DNA of 64,000 nucleotides from Hyphomicrobium_A sp964622715 (GCA_964622715.1 CAZURR010000002.1:29896-93895); one strand, 5' to 3'; shown: positions 27,573-37,239, numbered from the stretch's first letter. Translations and numbers: made by a program. Notes: generated by a model from the letters alone, not told the origin.

Positions 27573-28154
27573 TCAGGAGGGGCTCCGCCGCGCGCCCAAA
27601 AGTTTTACAGAAACCGCTTGAGGACCCATAGGCCCCTCAGCTGCAGCACGTGTCACATGCACAACCGTGCCAGTTTCGAGCTCATCAAAGGCATCTGCCG
27701 CTACCGCCTTGCGCGTGAAATGAAGGTCAGGTGAGCCTATGACTTCGACGAAGCCATAGTCCTCTTCTGGAAAAATACGGACCACGACTCCGGTCTCTCC
27801 CGCGGACCCGTGTTGTTTAACGTCGTGGTTGCGAATATCTGCAGTCTGCCCGAGCTGTCGCTCAATGGCTTCAAAGACGCGATTGATGATCGCCGACTGA
27901 TCGCCTTTCATCTCACGTCGGTCCTGCTTCCCCTTGGCAACGATCGGATTGTGACCCGGCACATCAACCTCAACCGCGATGCCGATCGGCTGCTTGCCGC
28001 TATCGGGACTGCGGTGGGGTACCTCCACAACGACACGTGCGCCGGTGATGTGGGCATGGAAACGATTCAATCGCTCGACCCGCCCGCGAATCATTGCCTC
28101 GAGGGACTTTGAGCTATCCATGTTCTTGAAAGCGATTTGCAACGGTCGTTCCAT
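27573..28154 (-). CDS. Ribosome hibernation factor fused to a cold-shock domain
   Basis: Residues 1-108 match the HPF/RaiA ribosome-binding domain (LQIAFKNMDSSKSLEAMIRGRVERLNRFHAHITGARVVVEVPH, VEVDVPG, AIINRVFEAIERQL). Residues 120-186 form a cold-shock domain (ETGVVVRIFPEEDYGFVEV, then DLHFTRKAV, the two RNA-binding strands slightly altered). The family includes such HPF-plus-CSD proteins, distinct from the long HPF with a dimerising tail. It probably binds stalled ribosomes and RNA in stress. The usual rpoN-linked hpf site is empty in this window. Confidence 0.85.
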   Translation of the reverse strand: MERPLQIAFKNMDSSKSLEAMIRGRVERLNRFHAHITGARVVVEVPHRSPDSGKQPIGIAVEVDVPGHNPIVAKGKQDRREMKGDQSAIINRVFEAIERQLGQTADIRNHDVKQHGSAGETGVVVRIFPEEDYGFVEVIGSPDLHFTRKAVAADAFDELETGTVVHVTRAAAEGPMGPQAVSVKLLGARRSPS

Positions 28155-28342
28155 AGGCTTCTCCGGTCGTATTTCGTGGCGCCAACTTTGCGCGAAGCAT
28201 ATTCTAGCAACGAAACTAACGCCTGTGATGATCGTGTGACGGCGTAGAAGCCGGCCGTCAATGCGAAATTATGGGGGGGACGTCAGGACACGAGAACATG
28301 GAAATCTTAGCCCGATAAACAAAAGCCGAACGAGGCCGAAAG

Positions 28343-28873
28343 ATGAGCATGCGCCTTCCCGTCGTCGGTGTCATGGGTTCTAGCGAAAAAGAGTACACAC
28401 AGCGGGCCGAGGAGCTTGGCCGCTGGCTTGCCACCCAGCGCGTGCACCTTCTCACCGGCGGTGGCAAGGGCGTGATGACGTCCGTTAGCCGGGCTTTTCG
28501 CGCGACACCAAACCGCGCGGGCCTTGTCGTAGGCATCATCCCGTGCAGACAGGACCCGACGAAACCAAAGCTTGGCTACCCCAATCCTTGGGTTGAACTT
28601 GCGATCTTTACGCACCTTTACATGGACGGGACATTGGGTGCGGGCCCAATGTCCCGAAACCATATCAACATCTTAAGTTCTGACGTGATCGTTGCATTGC
28701 CTGGTTCTTCGGGAACCCTGAGCGAAATTGAGCTCGCTATGCGCTATGGCCGGCCCATTGCCGTCTATCTTGCGGACCGCGCAGAAATGCCGGACGTCCC
28801 ACTGCAGGCTCCCATAATTGGCGACTTGGCCGGCGTTCAGGAATTCGTATGTTCGAATCTTCCGACCGGTTAG
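28343..28873 (+). CDS. LOG/SLOG-superfamily protein (TIGR00725-like)
   Basis: This 176-residue Rossmann-like protein has the SLOG nucleotide-binding pattern: VVGVMGSSEKEY, the glycine loop LLTGGGKGVMTSV and ALPGSSGTLSEIELAM, which corresponds to the PGGxGTxxE motif with small changes. LOG proteins release free cytokinin-type bases or bind nucleotide derivatives; molybdenum-cofactor carrier proteins share the fold. Which of these applies cannot be told. It starts ATG AGC ATG about 190 bases from the divergent hibernation-factor gene. Confidence 0.75.
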   Translation: MSMRLPVVGVMGSSEKEYTQRAEELGRWLATQRVHLLTGGGKGVMTSVSRAFRATPNRAGLVVGIIPCRQDPTKPKLGYPNPWVELAIFTHLYMDGTLGAGPMSRNHINILSSDVIVALPGSSGTLSEIELAMRYGRPIAVYLADRAEMPDVPLQAPIIGDLAGVQEFVCSNLPTG

Positions 28874-28900
28874 CAGGCAGCCATACCTGACCGGCACCAC

Positions 28901-29173
28901 TTAGTCCTGATTAGGCGGGATGCCGACGGGATCGGTTGGATGAAATGGCGTCGGATCCTCGTCGACGCCAGCTTCCGATGGACTTGAATGGGGATCGGCC
29001 CATTCCGGGTGATAGCCGCCGCCATCGTCATCACCACCCAAATCCGGCAAAAGTGGCTCGTAGGGATCCTCATCGTGGGGAACCATACCCCCGCCGCCAC
29101 CTGCCATGGCAGCCGTGAGTGGCGCGGCCAACGCGCATGCTGCGACCAACAGAAGAAATGCTACAGGTTTCAT
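28901..29173 (-). CDS. Small secreted Gly/Asp/Pro-rich protein
   Basis: From ATG 29173 (AAGG eight bases upstream) the product is 90 aa: a signal peptide (KPVAFLLLVAACALAAPLTAAMA) and a low-complexity acidic region with GGGGG, GGDDDGGG and many Pro, Asp and Glu. No domain is recognised. The frame continues to 29260, but the upstream residues are not signal-like. An alternative start is ATG 29179. It could be a surface or periplasmic protein, or spurious; the clean signal peptide favours a real gene. Confidence 0.5.
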   Translation of the reverse strand: MKPVAFLLLVAACALAAPLTAAMAGGGGGMVPHDEDPYEPLLPDLGGDDDGGGYHPEWADPHSSPSEAGVDEDPTPFHPTDPVGIPPNQD

Positions 29174-29328
29174 GGCCATACCTTGCTGGTTGACGGACAA
29201 ACTTCCCATGGCCATCGCCCCATGTCGAGCACCTGGATTGACCCTGGCAAATTGGGCCAAACATTTTCCACGCCGATGCCAAAGTCACCGCCATTTTGAC
29301 CCGTAGGACGCTCGCCCGAGGCTGGATT

Positions 29329-30135
29329 TCAGCCCTTGGCCTGGATCGCGATGCCGTCAATCGCCCCGAACAGAAGGTCTAGATCCTGCGGGCGCGACAG
29401 GCGATGCTCGCCGTCTGGAATCTCGATCATCTCAGCCCAGCCGCCTTTGAGAAACCCCATCAGCTCCCGCGCGTGCCCAATCGGCACGTCCTTATCCTGC
29501 GCGCCTTGAACGATCACGACGGGGCACCCTGGGTCGAATGGTTTTCGCGCAAATAGATGATTGCGACCCTCGTCAATGAGCTCGCGAGTGATGGCGTAGG
29601 GCTCGCCATACTCGGAGGGCTGTAGGTAGACGCCGGTCGCGCGTAGTTTGTCGCGCACGTCCTTGGGAAAGACTTTCCACATCAGCTCCTCGGTCATGTC
29701 CCAGGCTGGTGCAATCAACACGAGTGCTGAAATCCGGGCGGCCTCGGCGGGGTTTGAGCGCAACAACCGACGCAGCAGCAAAAGCGCGATGTGCCCGCCC
29801 ATGCTCGATCCGACCACGATCTGCGGGCCCGTCGTCACGTCGCGAAAAACGGTCTCAGCTTCCTCGAGCCATGCCCCGATGGTGCCGTCCTCGAAGCGGC
29901 CGCTGGAAAGTCCATGTCCCGAATAGTCAAAGCCGGTAAAGCCATAGCCGTTCTCGCGCGCAAACGCGGCGAGCGCCGTTGCTTTCGTGCTCGCCATGTC
30001 GGACTTGTATCCCGACAACCAGAGGAGGCTCACATGCGATGGTGCAACCGGTGGCTCGGCAATATAGGCAATGCGCCGCGACTTGTAGCTACTGCTGGGG
30101 CTGAACTCGAGGAATTGCGGTTCGCTATCACTCAC
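29329..30135 (-). CDS. Alpha/beta hydrolase
   Basis: The product has the hydrolase fold: FDYSGHGLSSGRF (oxyanion-side loop), nucleophile elbow VGSSMGGHIALLLL with Ser in GxSxG, and the late VIVQGAQDKDVPIGHA and GEHRLSRPQDL with Asp and His of the triad. GTG 30135 gives 268 aa; the frame extends upstream through the divergent glycosyltransferase start, and ATG 30192 is an alternative. No signal peptide. The ester or amide substrate is unknown. Confidence 0.82.
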   Translation of the reverse strand: MSDSEPQFLEFSPSSSYKSRRIAYIAEPPVAPSHVSLLWLSGYKSDMASTKATALAAFARENGYGFTGFDYSGHGLSSGRFEDGTIGAWLEEAETVFRDVTTGPQIVVGSSMGGHIALLLLRRLLRSNPAEAARISALVLIAPAWDMTEELMWKVFPKDVRDKLRATGVYLQPSEYGEPYAITRELIDEGRNHLFARKPFDPGCPVVIVQGAQDKDVPIGHARELMGFLKGGWAEMIEIPDGEHRLSRPQDLDLLFGAIDGIAIQAKG

Positions 30136-30169
30136 TCTAAACAACCTCGTCGCCTGCCGGAGAAACTCT

Positions 30170-31360
30170 GTGGCCAAGAAGCACCCGACCATATTGCAGA
30201 TAATTCCTGAGCTCGATACCGGGGGCGCGGAACTCTCAACCATCGAGATTGCGGATGCTGTGGAACGCGCGGGCGGACACGCCATCATTCTTACGGAGGG
30301 CGGACGGCTCGTCCAGCGGCTGCGAGATACCGGTGCCCAAGTGCAATTCTTCCCTGCCGCGGTTAAGAACCCCATACGACTCATGTGGAACGTACGTAGG
30401 ATCGCCGAGGTGGTTCGGCGCGACGAGGTTGACCTCATCCATGCGCGCAGTCGCGCGCCGGCTTGGAGCGCCCTCAGTGCTGCGCGCCGCAAGGGCGTGC
30501 CGTTCGTGACCACCTATCATGGTGCCTACGGCGAGAAGACAGCGCTCAAGCACCTCTACAACAGCGTCATGGCGCGCGGCGACATCGTGATTGCCAACTC
30601 ACACTATACGGCCGAACTGATCCGCAGCCGTTACGGGACACCGGCTGAAAAGATCGAGGTGATCTACCGTGGCGTCGACGGAGCGCTGTTCGATCCCGCG
30701 CACATCGCCCCTGAACGCGTCGCCGCCCTGCGCTCGGCTTGGGGGATAAGCGACGGTGAGCGCGTGGTATTGCAGGCTGCCCGCCTCACGAGCTGGAAGG
30801 GGCAGAGCGTGCTGATCGAGGCGGCCCAACTCCTGAATACGCAAGCGAACCTCGACAACGCCGTCTTTGTCCTCGCCGGCGACGCCCAAGGACGCAGCGC
30901 CTATAAGACCTTATTGGAAAATGCGATCCGCGCCGCAGGATTGGAGAACAGGATACGTCTCGTAGGCCACGTGGACGATATGGCCGCCGCCTTCCTGACC
31001 GCGCACGTCGCTGTCGTCGCCTCAACCGAACCGGAAGCCTTCGGCCGCGCCGCCACGGAGGCGCAAGTGATGGGCACGCCCGTTATCTCCACAAATATTG
31101 GCGCGCCCCCCGAGACCGTGCTGAGCTCCCCACGCGTCACTGAGGATGCAGCAACGGGCTGGCTGGTGCCGCCTGCCGATGCCACGCGCCTCGCCGACGC
31201 ACTCGCGGCGGCGCTTGCTCTTCCCCCGGAGGAGCGAGCACGTATGGGCGCGCGCGCACGCGACCACGTGTTGGATGCGTTTTCACTCAAGGCCATGAAG
31301 GAGCAAACGCTCAAGGTCTACGATCGGTTGCTCGGGACCAAACTCGTTGCACACAAGTGA
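30170..31360 (+). CDS. Glycosyltransferase family 4 protein
   Basis: This 396-residue enzyme has a GT-B fold. The N-terminal acceptor domain begins ILQIIPELDTGGAELSTIEIADAV, and the nucleotide-sugar half contains VLQAARLTSWKGQSVLIEAAQLL, RLVGHVDDMAAAF and EAFGRAATEAQVMGTPVI, the GT4 E-x7-E region. The GTG start has a good Shine-Dalgarno (GGAGA). The likely role is LPS or exopolysaccharide sugar transfer at the inner membrane; donor and acceptor are unknown. No polymerase or flippase gene is nearby. Confidence 0.88.
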   Translation: MAKKHPTILQIIPELDTGGAELSTIEIADAVERAGGHAIILTEGGRLVQRLRDTGAQVQFFPAAVKNPIRLMWNVRRIAEVVRRDEVDLIHARSRAPAWSALSAARRKGVPFVTTYHGAYGEKTALKHLYNSVMARGDIVIANSHYTAELIRSRYGTPAEKIEVIYRGVDGALFDPAHIAPERVAALRSAWGISDGERVVLQAARLTSWKGQSVLIEAAQLLNTQANLDNAVFVLAGDAQGRSAYKTLLENAIRAAGLENRIRLVGHVDDMAAAFLTAHVAVVASTEPEAFGRAATEAQVMGTPVISTNIGAPPETVLSSPRVTEDAATGWLVPPADATRLADALAAALALPPEERARMGARARDHVLDAFSLKAMKEQTLKVYDRLLGTKLVAHK

Positions 31361-31389
31361 TCCCACAGGGATCGCCGACGACCGGTGAC

Positions 31390-32301
31390 CTACTTGCCGC
31401 CATTGCCTTTAGCGCGCGCCGCCTTGGCCTCGTCGCGCCCCGCCGCGATGGCCTTCTCGGCGACAACCTCCACGTAGGCCGGCAACGCGAATGCCGCGTT
31501 ATGAGTTGTCGGCGTCCAATACCTTGTCTCGATGCCGCGCTTGTTCTGCCGTTTGGCGAGCTTTTTCTCGGGAATTTCCAAGTGCTCGTCCTCATCGCTC
31601 GCCCAATTCAAGGCGAACGGGCCGCCGAAGTAGCACGGCTGCGTACACAGGTAGGGAGCGACCTCGTCGAACAATGAGGCGAACGCCTGCGTTGTAGCCG
31701 CCAGATGCTCCGGATACAGGAATGGCAGGCCGTTCTGCGTGACGAGGATGCCGTCCTTCTTCAGCGCGTGTTTGCAGTCGGCGAAAAATTCGCGCGTATG
31801 TAGCACTGCAGAGGGACCGATTGGCTCAGAGGAGTCGACGATGATGGCGTCGAAGCGCTCGTCCGTCTCGGCCACGAACTTGCACCCATCGGCAATGACG
31901 ACAACGGTCCTTTCATCGTCGTAAGCATCGCGGGGAATCTCTGGGTAGTATTTGAGTGCGGTGTCGATAACCGTGCGATCGATCTCACACAGCATCGCTC
32001 TTTCGACCGTAGGATGCTTTAGAATCTCGCGCAGCACGCCGCCGTCGCCACCGCCGACTACAAGCACCTGCTTAGGCGCAGCGATCGCCATTAGCGGAAC
32101 ATGCGCCATCATCTCGTGGTAGACGTACTCGTCCGACGTCGTCAGCTGGCAGACGCCGTCGAGCATGAGCACCGTGCCCCAGGTCTGGTTTTTGAAGATG
32201 ACGAGGTCTTGGTGCTCCGTCTTGATCTGGTGCAGGATTTCGTCTGCCTCCAGGCGTACACGCCAATGCGGGTGAAACGTCTCTTCGACCCAACGATCCA
32301 T
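31390..32301 (-). CDS. speE: Spermidine synthase
   Basis: SpeE transfers an aminopropyl group from decarboxylated S-adenosylmethionine to putrescine. The 303-residue protein has QTWGTVLMLDGVCQLTTSDEYVYHEMMAHVPL, the SAM-binding loop VLVVGGGDGGVLREIL, CEIDRTVID and the catalytic-region IVDSSEPIGPSAVLHTREFF. The last 30 residues are Ala/Lys-rich and outside the fold. The usual speD gene for decarboxylated SAM is not in the window. Confidence 0.95.
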   Translation of the reverse strand: MDRWVEETFHPHWRVRLEADEILHQIKTEHQDLVIFKNQTWGTVLMLDGVCQLTTSDEYVYHEMMAHVPLMAIAAPKQVLVVGGGDGGVLREILKHPTVERAMLCEIDRTVIDTALKYYPEIPRDAYDDERTVVVIADGCKFVAETDERFDAIIVDSSEPIGPSAVLHTREFFADCKHALKKDGILVTQNGLPFLYPEHLAATTQAFASLFDEVAPYLCTQPCYFGGPFALNWASDEDEHLEIPEKKLAKRQNKRGIETRYWTPTTHNAAFALPAYVEVVAEKAIAAGRDEAKAARAKGNGGK

Positions 32302-32398
32302 CTTTCATACTCCTCGACGCAAACTCGTGTGAGCGCGCCACTCGTTCCGGCCACTTTGGCGCGGACCGAATATCACGTTGGATCGCGTTTGCTAATGA

Positions 32399-33715
32399 TT
32401 ATTGCGCATTCTCGCTTAGCGAGGCCGTGGCACGCAGGTGCTTTAGGACGGCTTGGGTCGGCCAGCAATCGATTTTGAGGTTGTTTTTCTTTTGGTAGGA
32501 CCCCACCTGGCGGCGGGTATTGGAGCCGATCTTGCCATCGACTTTCTGCAGACCATAACCACGCTTGATCAGGCGCGATTGTATTTCCTTAACCTGGCGC
32601 GTCCGCGGTTGAGCGATGGTCGACGACGGCGCGTGGAAATCGCCACCACCGGCGATGCGATCAGCGAGGTTGCCAACGAAGAGCGCGTAAAGATCGGACG
32701 TGTTGTAACGGCGGATCACCTGGAAATTCTCCGTTGCGAGGAATGCGGGGCCATAGGCCCCAGACGGCATCATCAGGTAGGCCTCGTGGACGACCTCATC
32801 AGGGCTAAAACGCTTCGGGCCCGCACGCTCAAAGCCCAGCGCGTCCCATTCACGAATCGTGCGCGCACCGGGCGGACCTTCAAGCGAACAGTCACCGTTT
32901 TTCGGCAGGCGCGCCTCGTAGCCCCAATGCATTCCGCGAACCCAACCCTTGTTGGCGAGCTGGCGCGCAGCGGAGGCAAGCGCATCTGGGACGGAGTTGA
33001 AAATGTCGGTACGGCCGTCACCATCACCATCGGCCGCGTGCTGAAAATATTCTGATGGCATGAACTGCGTGAGCCCCACGGCTCCCGCCCACGATGATCG
33101 CATCTCGGAACGCGGGATGCCATCTTGCAGCATCTTCAAAGCGTAGAGCAGTTCTTTGCGGAACAAGTCCTTGCGCCGGCCCACGTAGGCCTGTGTGGCC
33201 AGAACGCGGATCGCATCGTGCCGCAGGCGGTGGCGGCCATACGAAGTCTCTCGGCCCCATATGGCGACAAGAATGTATCTGTCGACCCCGGTTGTCTTCT
33301 CGATATTCGCAATCGCGTGTTTATGCTGCTTGAGGAACTTGCGTCCCTGAATGGCAAGGCGCCTCAAGTATTTCGGGCTGAGATAATCCATGGCCGATTT
33401 GGTGAATTCGGACTGACCGGCGCTGTCGTCACGTTTGCGTCCCTTGATGATGAGATCGGGAAGCGAGTAGTCGGGCTTTACGCCGCGGAAGGCTGCATTG
33501 AAAGTCTTGCGCGAGACGCCCAGCACTTGTGCCTCCGGCCATACGCCTTCGAGCCACACGCGGAAAGATTGCGCGGATGACGCCGGAGTAATGATGGACA
33601 TGAGAAGCGCCACGAACGCGGTCGCAGCGTATCCGCGAAGCCCAACGCAACCGGTCCCAAGTCTGATGTTGGAAAACAATGCACGTCTCTCCGAGTGAAT
33701 TGGTTCGCCCGGCAT
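32399..33715 (-). CDS. Lytic murein transglycosylase, MltB-like, with PG-binding domain
   Basis: This 438-residue exported enzyme cleaves peptidoglycan glycan strands to give anhydromuropeptides. A hydrophobic N-terminal signal (TAFVALLMSIITPASSAQS) precedes the SLT_2 domain with the catalytic glutamate in AIWGRETSYGRHR and with GAVGLTQFMPSEYFQHAADGDGDGRTDI. Residues about 370-430 form a peptidoglycan-binding domain (VKEIQSRLIKRGYGLQKVDGKIG). No lipobox cysteine is evident. It stands convergent with no neighbour and upstream of galE on the same strand. Confidence 0.93.
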   Translation of the reverse strand: MPGEPIHSERRALFSNIRLGTGCVGLRGYAATAFVALLMSIITPASSAQSFRVWLEGVWPEAQVLGVSRKTFNAAFRGVKPDYSLPDLIIKGRKRDDSAGQSEFTKSAMDYLSPKYLRRLAIQGRKFLKQHKHAIANIEKTTGVDRYILVAIWGRETSYGRHRLRHDAIRVLATQAYVGRRKDLFRKELLYALKMLQDGIPRSEMRSSWAGAVGLTQFMPSEYFQHAADGDGDGRTDIFNSVPDALASAARQLANKGWVRGMHWGYEARLPKNGDCSLEGPPGARTIREWDALGFERAGPKRFSPDEVVHEAYLMMPSGAYGPAFLATENFQVIRRYNTSDLYALFVGNLADRIAGGGDFHAPSSTIAQPRTRQVKEIQSRLIKRGYGLQKVDGKIGSNTRRQVGSYQKKNNLKIDCWPTQAVLKHLRATASLSENAQ

Positions 33716-33788
33716 ACCTCACCGGACTTCGGGGCAATTTTGCGGCTCGGCGCGCTCAAGGTGCCATTGCTCTGATGCTGTCGCAGGC

Positions 33789-34781
33789 TCAGCTCGCGTG
33801 CTTGAACTGCTGCAGGTGCGTTTCCCAAGCAAGCGCCTGCGCCGTGATCGTCTCCAGATTATTGAACTCGGGCCGCCAGCCAAGGCGCACGCGTATCTTT
33901 TCAGAGGCAGCGACGATGGCCGCCGGGTCCCCGTCGCGGCGCGGCGCAAGCCGTACCTCGAAGTCGGCGCCCGATACGCGTTTGACCGCATCGATCACTT
34001 GGAGCACCGAAAAACCATTCGAGTACCCACAATTGAAAATTTCGGAGTCGCCGCCATCGCGCAGATGACGCAGTGAGGCCATGTGGGCGCGCACAAGGTC
34101 GGTCACGTGAATGTAGTCACGGATGCAGGTCCCGTCCTCGGTCGGATAGTCGGTGCCAAACACCTCGATAAAGGGGCGCTTACCGCGTGCAGTCTCACAC
34201 GCGACCTTGATGAGGTGCGTCGCGTTGGGCGTCGACTGGCCGGAGCGCCCCTGCGGATCGGCGCCTGCCACATTGAAGTAACGCAGAGCGACATAGCGGA
34301 AATTGTGCGCATGCGCGGTATCTGCCAGCATGATCTCAGTCATCAACTTCGATGAGCCGTAGGGAGACATAGGCTTGAGCTCTGCATCTTCACGTACGGG
34401 AATCTCGGTCGGGTTCCCGTAGACGGCGGCGGTGGACGAGAAGATGAACTGCTCAATCCCCATCTCAACCGCAACCTCCATCAGTGCGCGCGACTTGACG
34501 GTGTTGTTGTGGTAGTAGCCCAGCGGATCGGAAACGGACTCTGGTACAATGATCGACCCGGCGAAGTGGATTATGGCCTTCACACCCAGCTTACGCACGA
34601 TGCTGCGAACAAGTTCCTGATCGCCAACATCGCCCACGACCAGGGTCGCACTGGCGGGCACCGCCCAGCGGAAACCCGTGGAGAGATTGTCAAGAACGAC
34701 GACGCTCTCTCCCGAATCGAGGAGATCGAGAACCATATGGCTTCCGATGTATCCGGCGCCACCGGTCACAAGAACGGTCAT
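33789..34781 (-). CDS. galE: UDP-glucose 4-epimerase
   Basis: GalE interconverts UDP-glucose and UDP-galactose for LPS and polysaccharides. The 330-residue protein has the NAD motif VTGGAGYIGSH (5-15), the region FSSTAAVYGNP and the catalytic pair Tyr141xxxLys145 in SPYGSSKLMTEI, followed by RYFNVAGADP. The family length is about 330. It faces away from galU, which starts 169 bases beyond its ATG, so two UDP-sugar genes share this divergent promoter region. Confidence 0.94.
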   Translation of the reverse strand: MTVLVTGGAGYIGSHMVLDLLDSGESVVVLDNLSTGFRWAVPASATLVVGDVGDQELVRSIVRKLGVKAIIHFAGSIIVPESVSDPLGYYHNNTVKSRALMEVAVEMGIEQFIFSSTAAVYGNPTEIPVREDAELKPMSPYGSSKLMTEIMLADTAHAHNFRYVALRYFNVAGADPQGRSGQSTPNATHLIKVACETARGKRPFIEVFGTDYPTEDGTCIRDYIHVTDLVRAHMASLRHLRDGGDSEIFNCGYSNGFSVLQVIDAVKRVSGADFEVRLAPRRDGDPAAIVAASEKIRVRLGWRPEFNNLETITAQALAWETHLQQFKHAS

Positions 34782-34950
34782 GGCTTCAATTACTTTCTCT
34801 CAATGCGGGCCCACCATCGAGCAAAGCATAGCATCGACGTGCCCGCTTCAAGGCCCGATCAAAACGCTTTTCCACCCATAGGTATTGAAGATTTGCGCGA
34901 AATTTGGACCTGAAGTCATATTCGTTCCTGCCTCACGCTCGGAGATCCCC

Positions 34951-35835
34951 ATGCCCACAGCCGCAAAACGCATTCGAAAGGCCGTCTTTCCTGTAGCAGG
35001 CCTGGGCACGCGCTTTCTTCCCGCAACCAAGACTATACCTAAAGAAATGCTTCCGATCGTCGATAGGCCGGTGATTCAGCACGTGGTTGATGAGGCGCGC
35101 GCAGCCGGCATCGAGCACTTCGTCTTCGTTACCGGTCGCAATAAGGGGGCAATCGAGGATCACTTCGATGTCGCCTTTGAACTCGATCACACGCTCGCTT
35201 CACGCGGAAAAACGAAAGAGCTCGAAGCGCTGGCGCGCGAATTGCCGGCCGCCGGATGCACGAGCTTTACCCGACAACAAGCGCCGTTGGGGCTGGGTCA
35301 CGCGGTTTGGTGCGCGCGCGATATCGTAGGAGACGAGCCGTTCGCGCTCTTGCTGCCCGACATGTTGCACCATGGGCCGGCGCCGTGCCTTGCAGGAATG
35401 ATTGCGGCCTACCAAGAATTCGGCGGCAACCACATTGCCGTCTCTCCAGTGCCCGAGAACCAGACTCACCTCTACGGCATTGTGGGAGTGGCCGATCGCA
35501 CGGCAAACGTCTCGCCGATCACAGGGATGATCGAGAAGCCGAAACCGGGTACCGCCCCATCCAATCTGCACATCACCGGGCGGTATATCCTGCAACCGGA
35601 GATCTTCGATTTGCTGGCGCATCAGGAGCGCGGCGCAGGCGGCGAGATCCAGCTCACGGACGCCATGATCGCCATGCAAGGACAAGCCGACCAGCCGTTC
35701 TATGCCGTGCGCTTCGATGGGGCGATCTACGATTGCGGCTCCAAGCTCGGCTTTCTAGCGGCGAACGTGGCCTACGCGTTGGACCGCGAAGACCTCGCAC
35801 CGGCTTTGCGAGCAGAGCTCAAAAAGCACGTTTAG
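34951..35835 (+). CDS. galU: UTP-glucose-1-phosphate uridylyltransferase
   Basis: GalU makes UDP-glucose from UTP and glucose 1-phosphate. The 294-residue enzyme has the nucleotidyltransferase loop AVFPVAGLGTRFLPATKTIPKEMLPI, then QHVVDEARAAGIEHFVFVTGRNKGAIEDHFD, and the uridine-side region QAPLGLGHAVWCARD. ATG 34951 has GGAG seven bases upstream. With the divergent galE it would supply UDP-glucose and UDP-galactose for the envelope. Confidence 0.96.
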   Translation: MPTAAKRIRKAVFPVAGLGTRFLPATKTIPKEMLPIVDRPVIQHVVDEARAAGIEHFVFVTGRNKGAIEDHFDVAFELDHTLASRGKTKELEALARELPAAGCTSFTRQQAPLGLGHAVWCARDIVGDEPFALLLPDMLHHGPAPCLAGMIAAYQEFGGNHIAVSPVPENQTHLYGIVGVADRTANVSPITGMIEKPKPGTAPSNLHITGRYILQPEIFDLLAHQERGAGGEIQLTDAMIAMQGQADQPFYAVRFDGAIYDCGSKLGFLAANVAYALDREDLAPALRAELKKHV

Positions 35836-36179
35836 CGCGCCCCAGAGCAGCAAACAAAGGCAAAGCTGCGCCTTATCAAGCTGCGCTAGGCCTCAGCTTG
35901 AGGCCGTGATCAATAACGCAGCAAGACCATCGCAGAGGCCAAGGCTGATAAAAAACCAGCTGTTATCTGCGCATTAGCCGACTTGGCGTTTCAATGAGAA
36001 TAACCGCCACGCCAAGGCCATAGATCGCCGCGAATGTGGGTATGTGCCGAATAACGCACTGTTTGGAAAAGATTAAGGGGATGCGGCACGTGGAAGCGCT
36101 TAGCCAGCTAGACAGGGCCTGGGATTCGTAAGAAACTTTCGGCCATATGTGTCGCTGGGGGCATCGGGGGAGACCAGCC
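35836..36179 (+). other. 344-bp galU-kdsD intergenic region with a hairpin
   Basis: No gene is visible. GGCCTCA and TGAGGCC (35889-35905) form a 7-bp stem with loop GCT, 54 bases after the galU stop; a T-run is absent, so termination is uncertain. The rest must hold the promoter of the following isomerase gene. Confidence 0.5.
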
Positions 36180-37205
36180 ATGACGGCGGACGCAGGGCCC
36201 TTACGCAAGCTGAAAAGCATCGAAGGCGGCAAACGGCTCGCTCACTTGCCGATTGCTTCAGCTATGCGCACGCTGGATCTGGAGAGCGAAGGCTTAGCTC
36301 AGCTCCGCGAAGCGCTCAATGGGCCGTTGGGCGGCCCGTTTGGAGCCGCCCTACGCTTGATGCGAGCAGCGCTCGGCCGCGTGATCGTATCTGGCGTCGG
36401 CAAAAGCGGGCACGTGGGCCAGAAGATCGCGGCAACGTTTGCGTCAACTGGAACACCCGCATTCTTCGTTCACCCGACCGAGGCATCCCACGGCGACCTG
36501 GGGATGATTACGCCCCACGACGTCATCTTGGTCCTATCCTGGTCTGGAGAGACAGTCGAACTCAATCCTCTCATCACTTATTCGCGGCGTTTCTCGGTGC
36601 CGCTCATCTCTCTTACATCACGCTCGCATTCTGCGCTCGGACAGCAATCGGACGTGGTCTTGGAGCTGCCGCGTACGAAGGAAGCCTGTCCGCATGGGCT
36701 AGCGCCGACGACATCGACGACCATGCAGCTTGCTATTGGCGACTGCCTCGCGATCGCGCTGTTGGAAGCCAAGGGCTTCACCGCGCACGATTTCAAGAAA
36801 TTTCATCCCGGCGGCTCGCTCGGCGCAAGCCTCAAGTACGTCGGCGACGTTATGCACAAGGCCGATAAACTGCCACTGGCCAGCGATAACGAGGCCATGA
36901 GTAAGGCCCTCGTTACCATGACGCAGAAGAGCTTCGGCTGCTTAGGGATTGTCGATTCTAAAGGTAGGCTAATCGGTGTTGTCACCGACGGCGACTTGCG
37001 GCGCCATATGGGTAAGGATCTATTGGCAGCGCGCACCTCCGATATCATGACGCGCCGGCCTAAAACGGCCAAGCCCAGTATGCTGGCCTCAGCGGCGTTG
37101 GAGATGATTAACGCATCGCGCATCACTTCGCTTTTTGTCGTGGATAAGGGCAAACCGGTTGGCATCGTGCACGTGCACGATTTGCTGCGAGCTGGTGTGG
37201 CCTAG
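36180..37205 (+). CDS. kdsD: D-arabinose 5-phosphate isomerase, KpsF/GutQ family
   Basis: This isomerase makes arabinose 5-phosphate from ribulose 5-phosphate, the first step toward Kdo for LPS. An N-terminal SIS domain is clear (SGVGKSGHVGQKIAATFASTGTPAFFVHPTEASHGDLG, LSWSGETVEL) and two CBS domains follow (VGDVMHKADKLPL onward and SDIMTRRPKTAKP onward). ATG 36180 has GGGGGAG upstream and gives 341 aa. GutQ- and KpsF-type paralogues have the same architecture, so the symbol is by likely role. Confidence 0.9.
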   Translation: MTADAGPLRKLKSIEGGKRLAHLPIASAMRTLDLESEGLAQLREALNGPLGGPFGAALRLMRAALGRVIVSGVGKSGHVGQKIAATFASTGTPAFFVHPTEASHGDLGMITPHDVILVLSWSGETVELNPLITYSRRFSVPLISLTSRSHSALGQQSDVVLELPRTKEACPHGLAPTTSTTMQLAIGDCLAIALLEAKGFTAHDFKKFHPGGSLGASLKYVGDVMHKADKLPLASDNEAMSKALVTMTQKSFGCLGIVDSKGRLIGVVTDGDLRRHMGKDLLAARTSDIMTRRPKTAKPSMLASAALEMINASRITSLFVVDKGKPVGIVHVHDLLRAGVA

Positions 37206-37239
37206 GGCTGGCCAGGCCAGATGACGCGATTAAGCGCGC

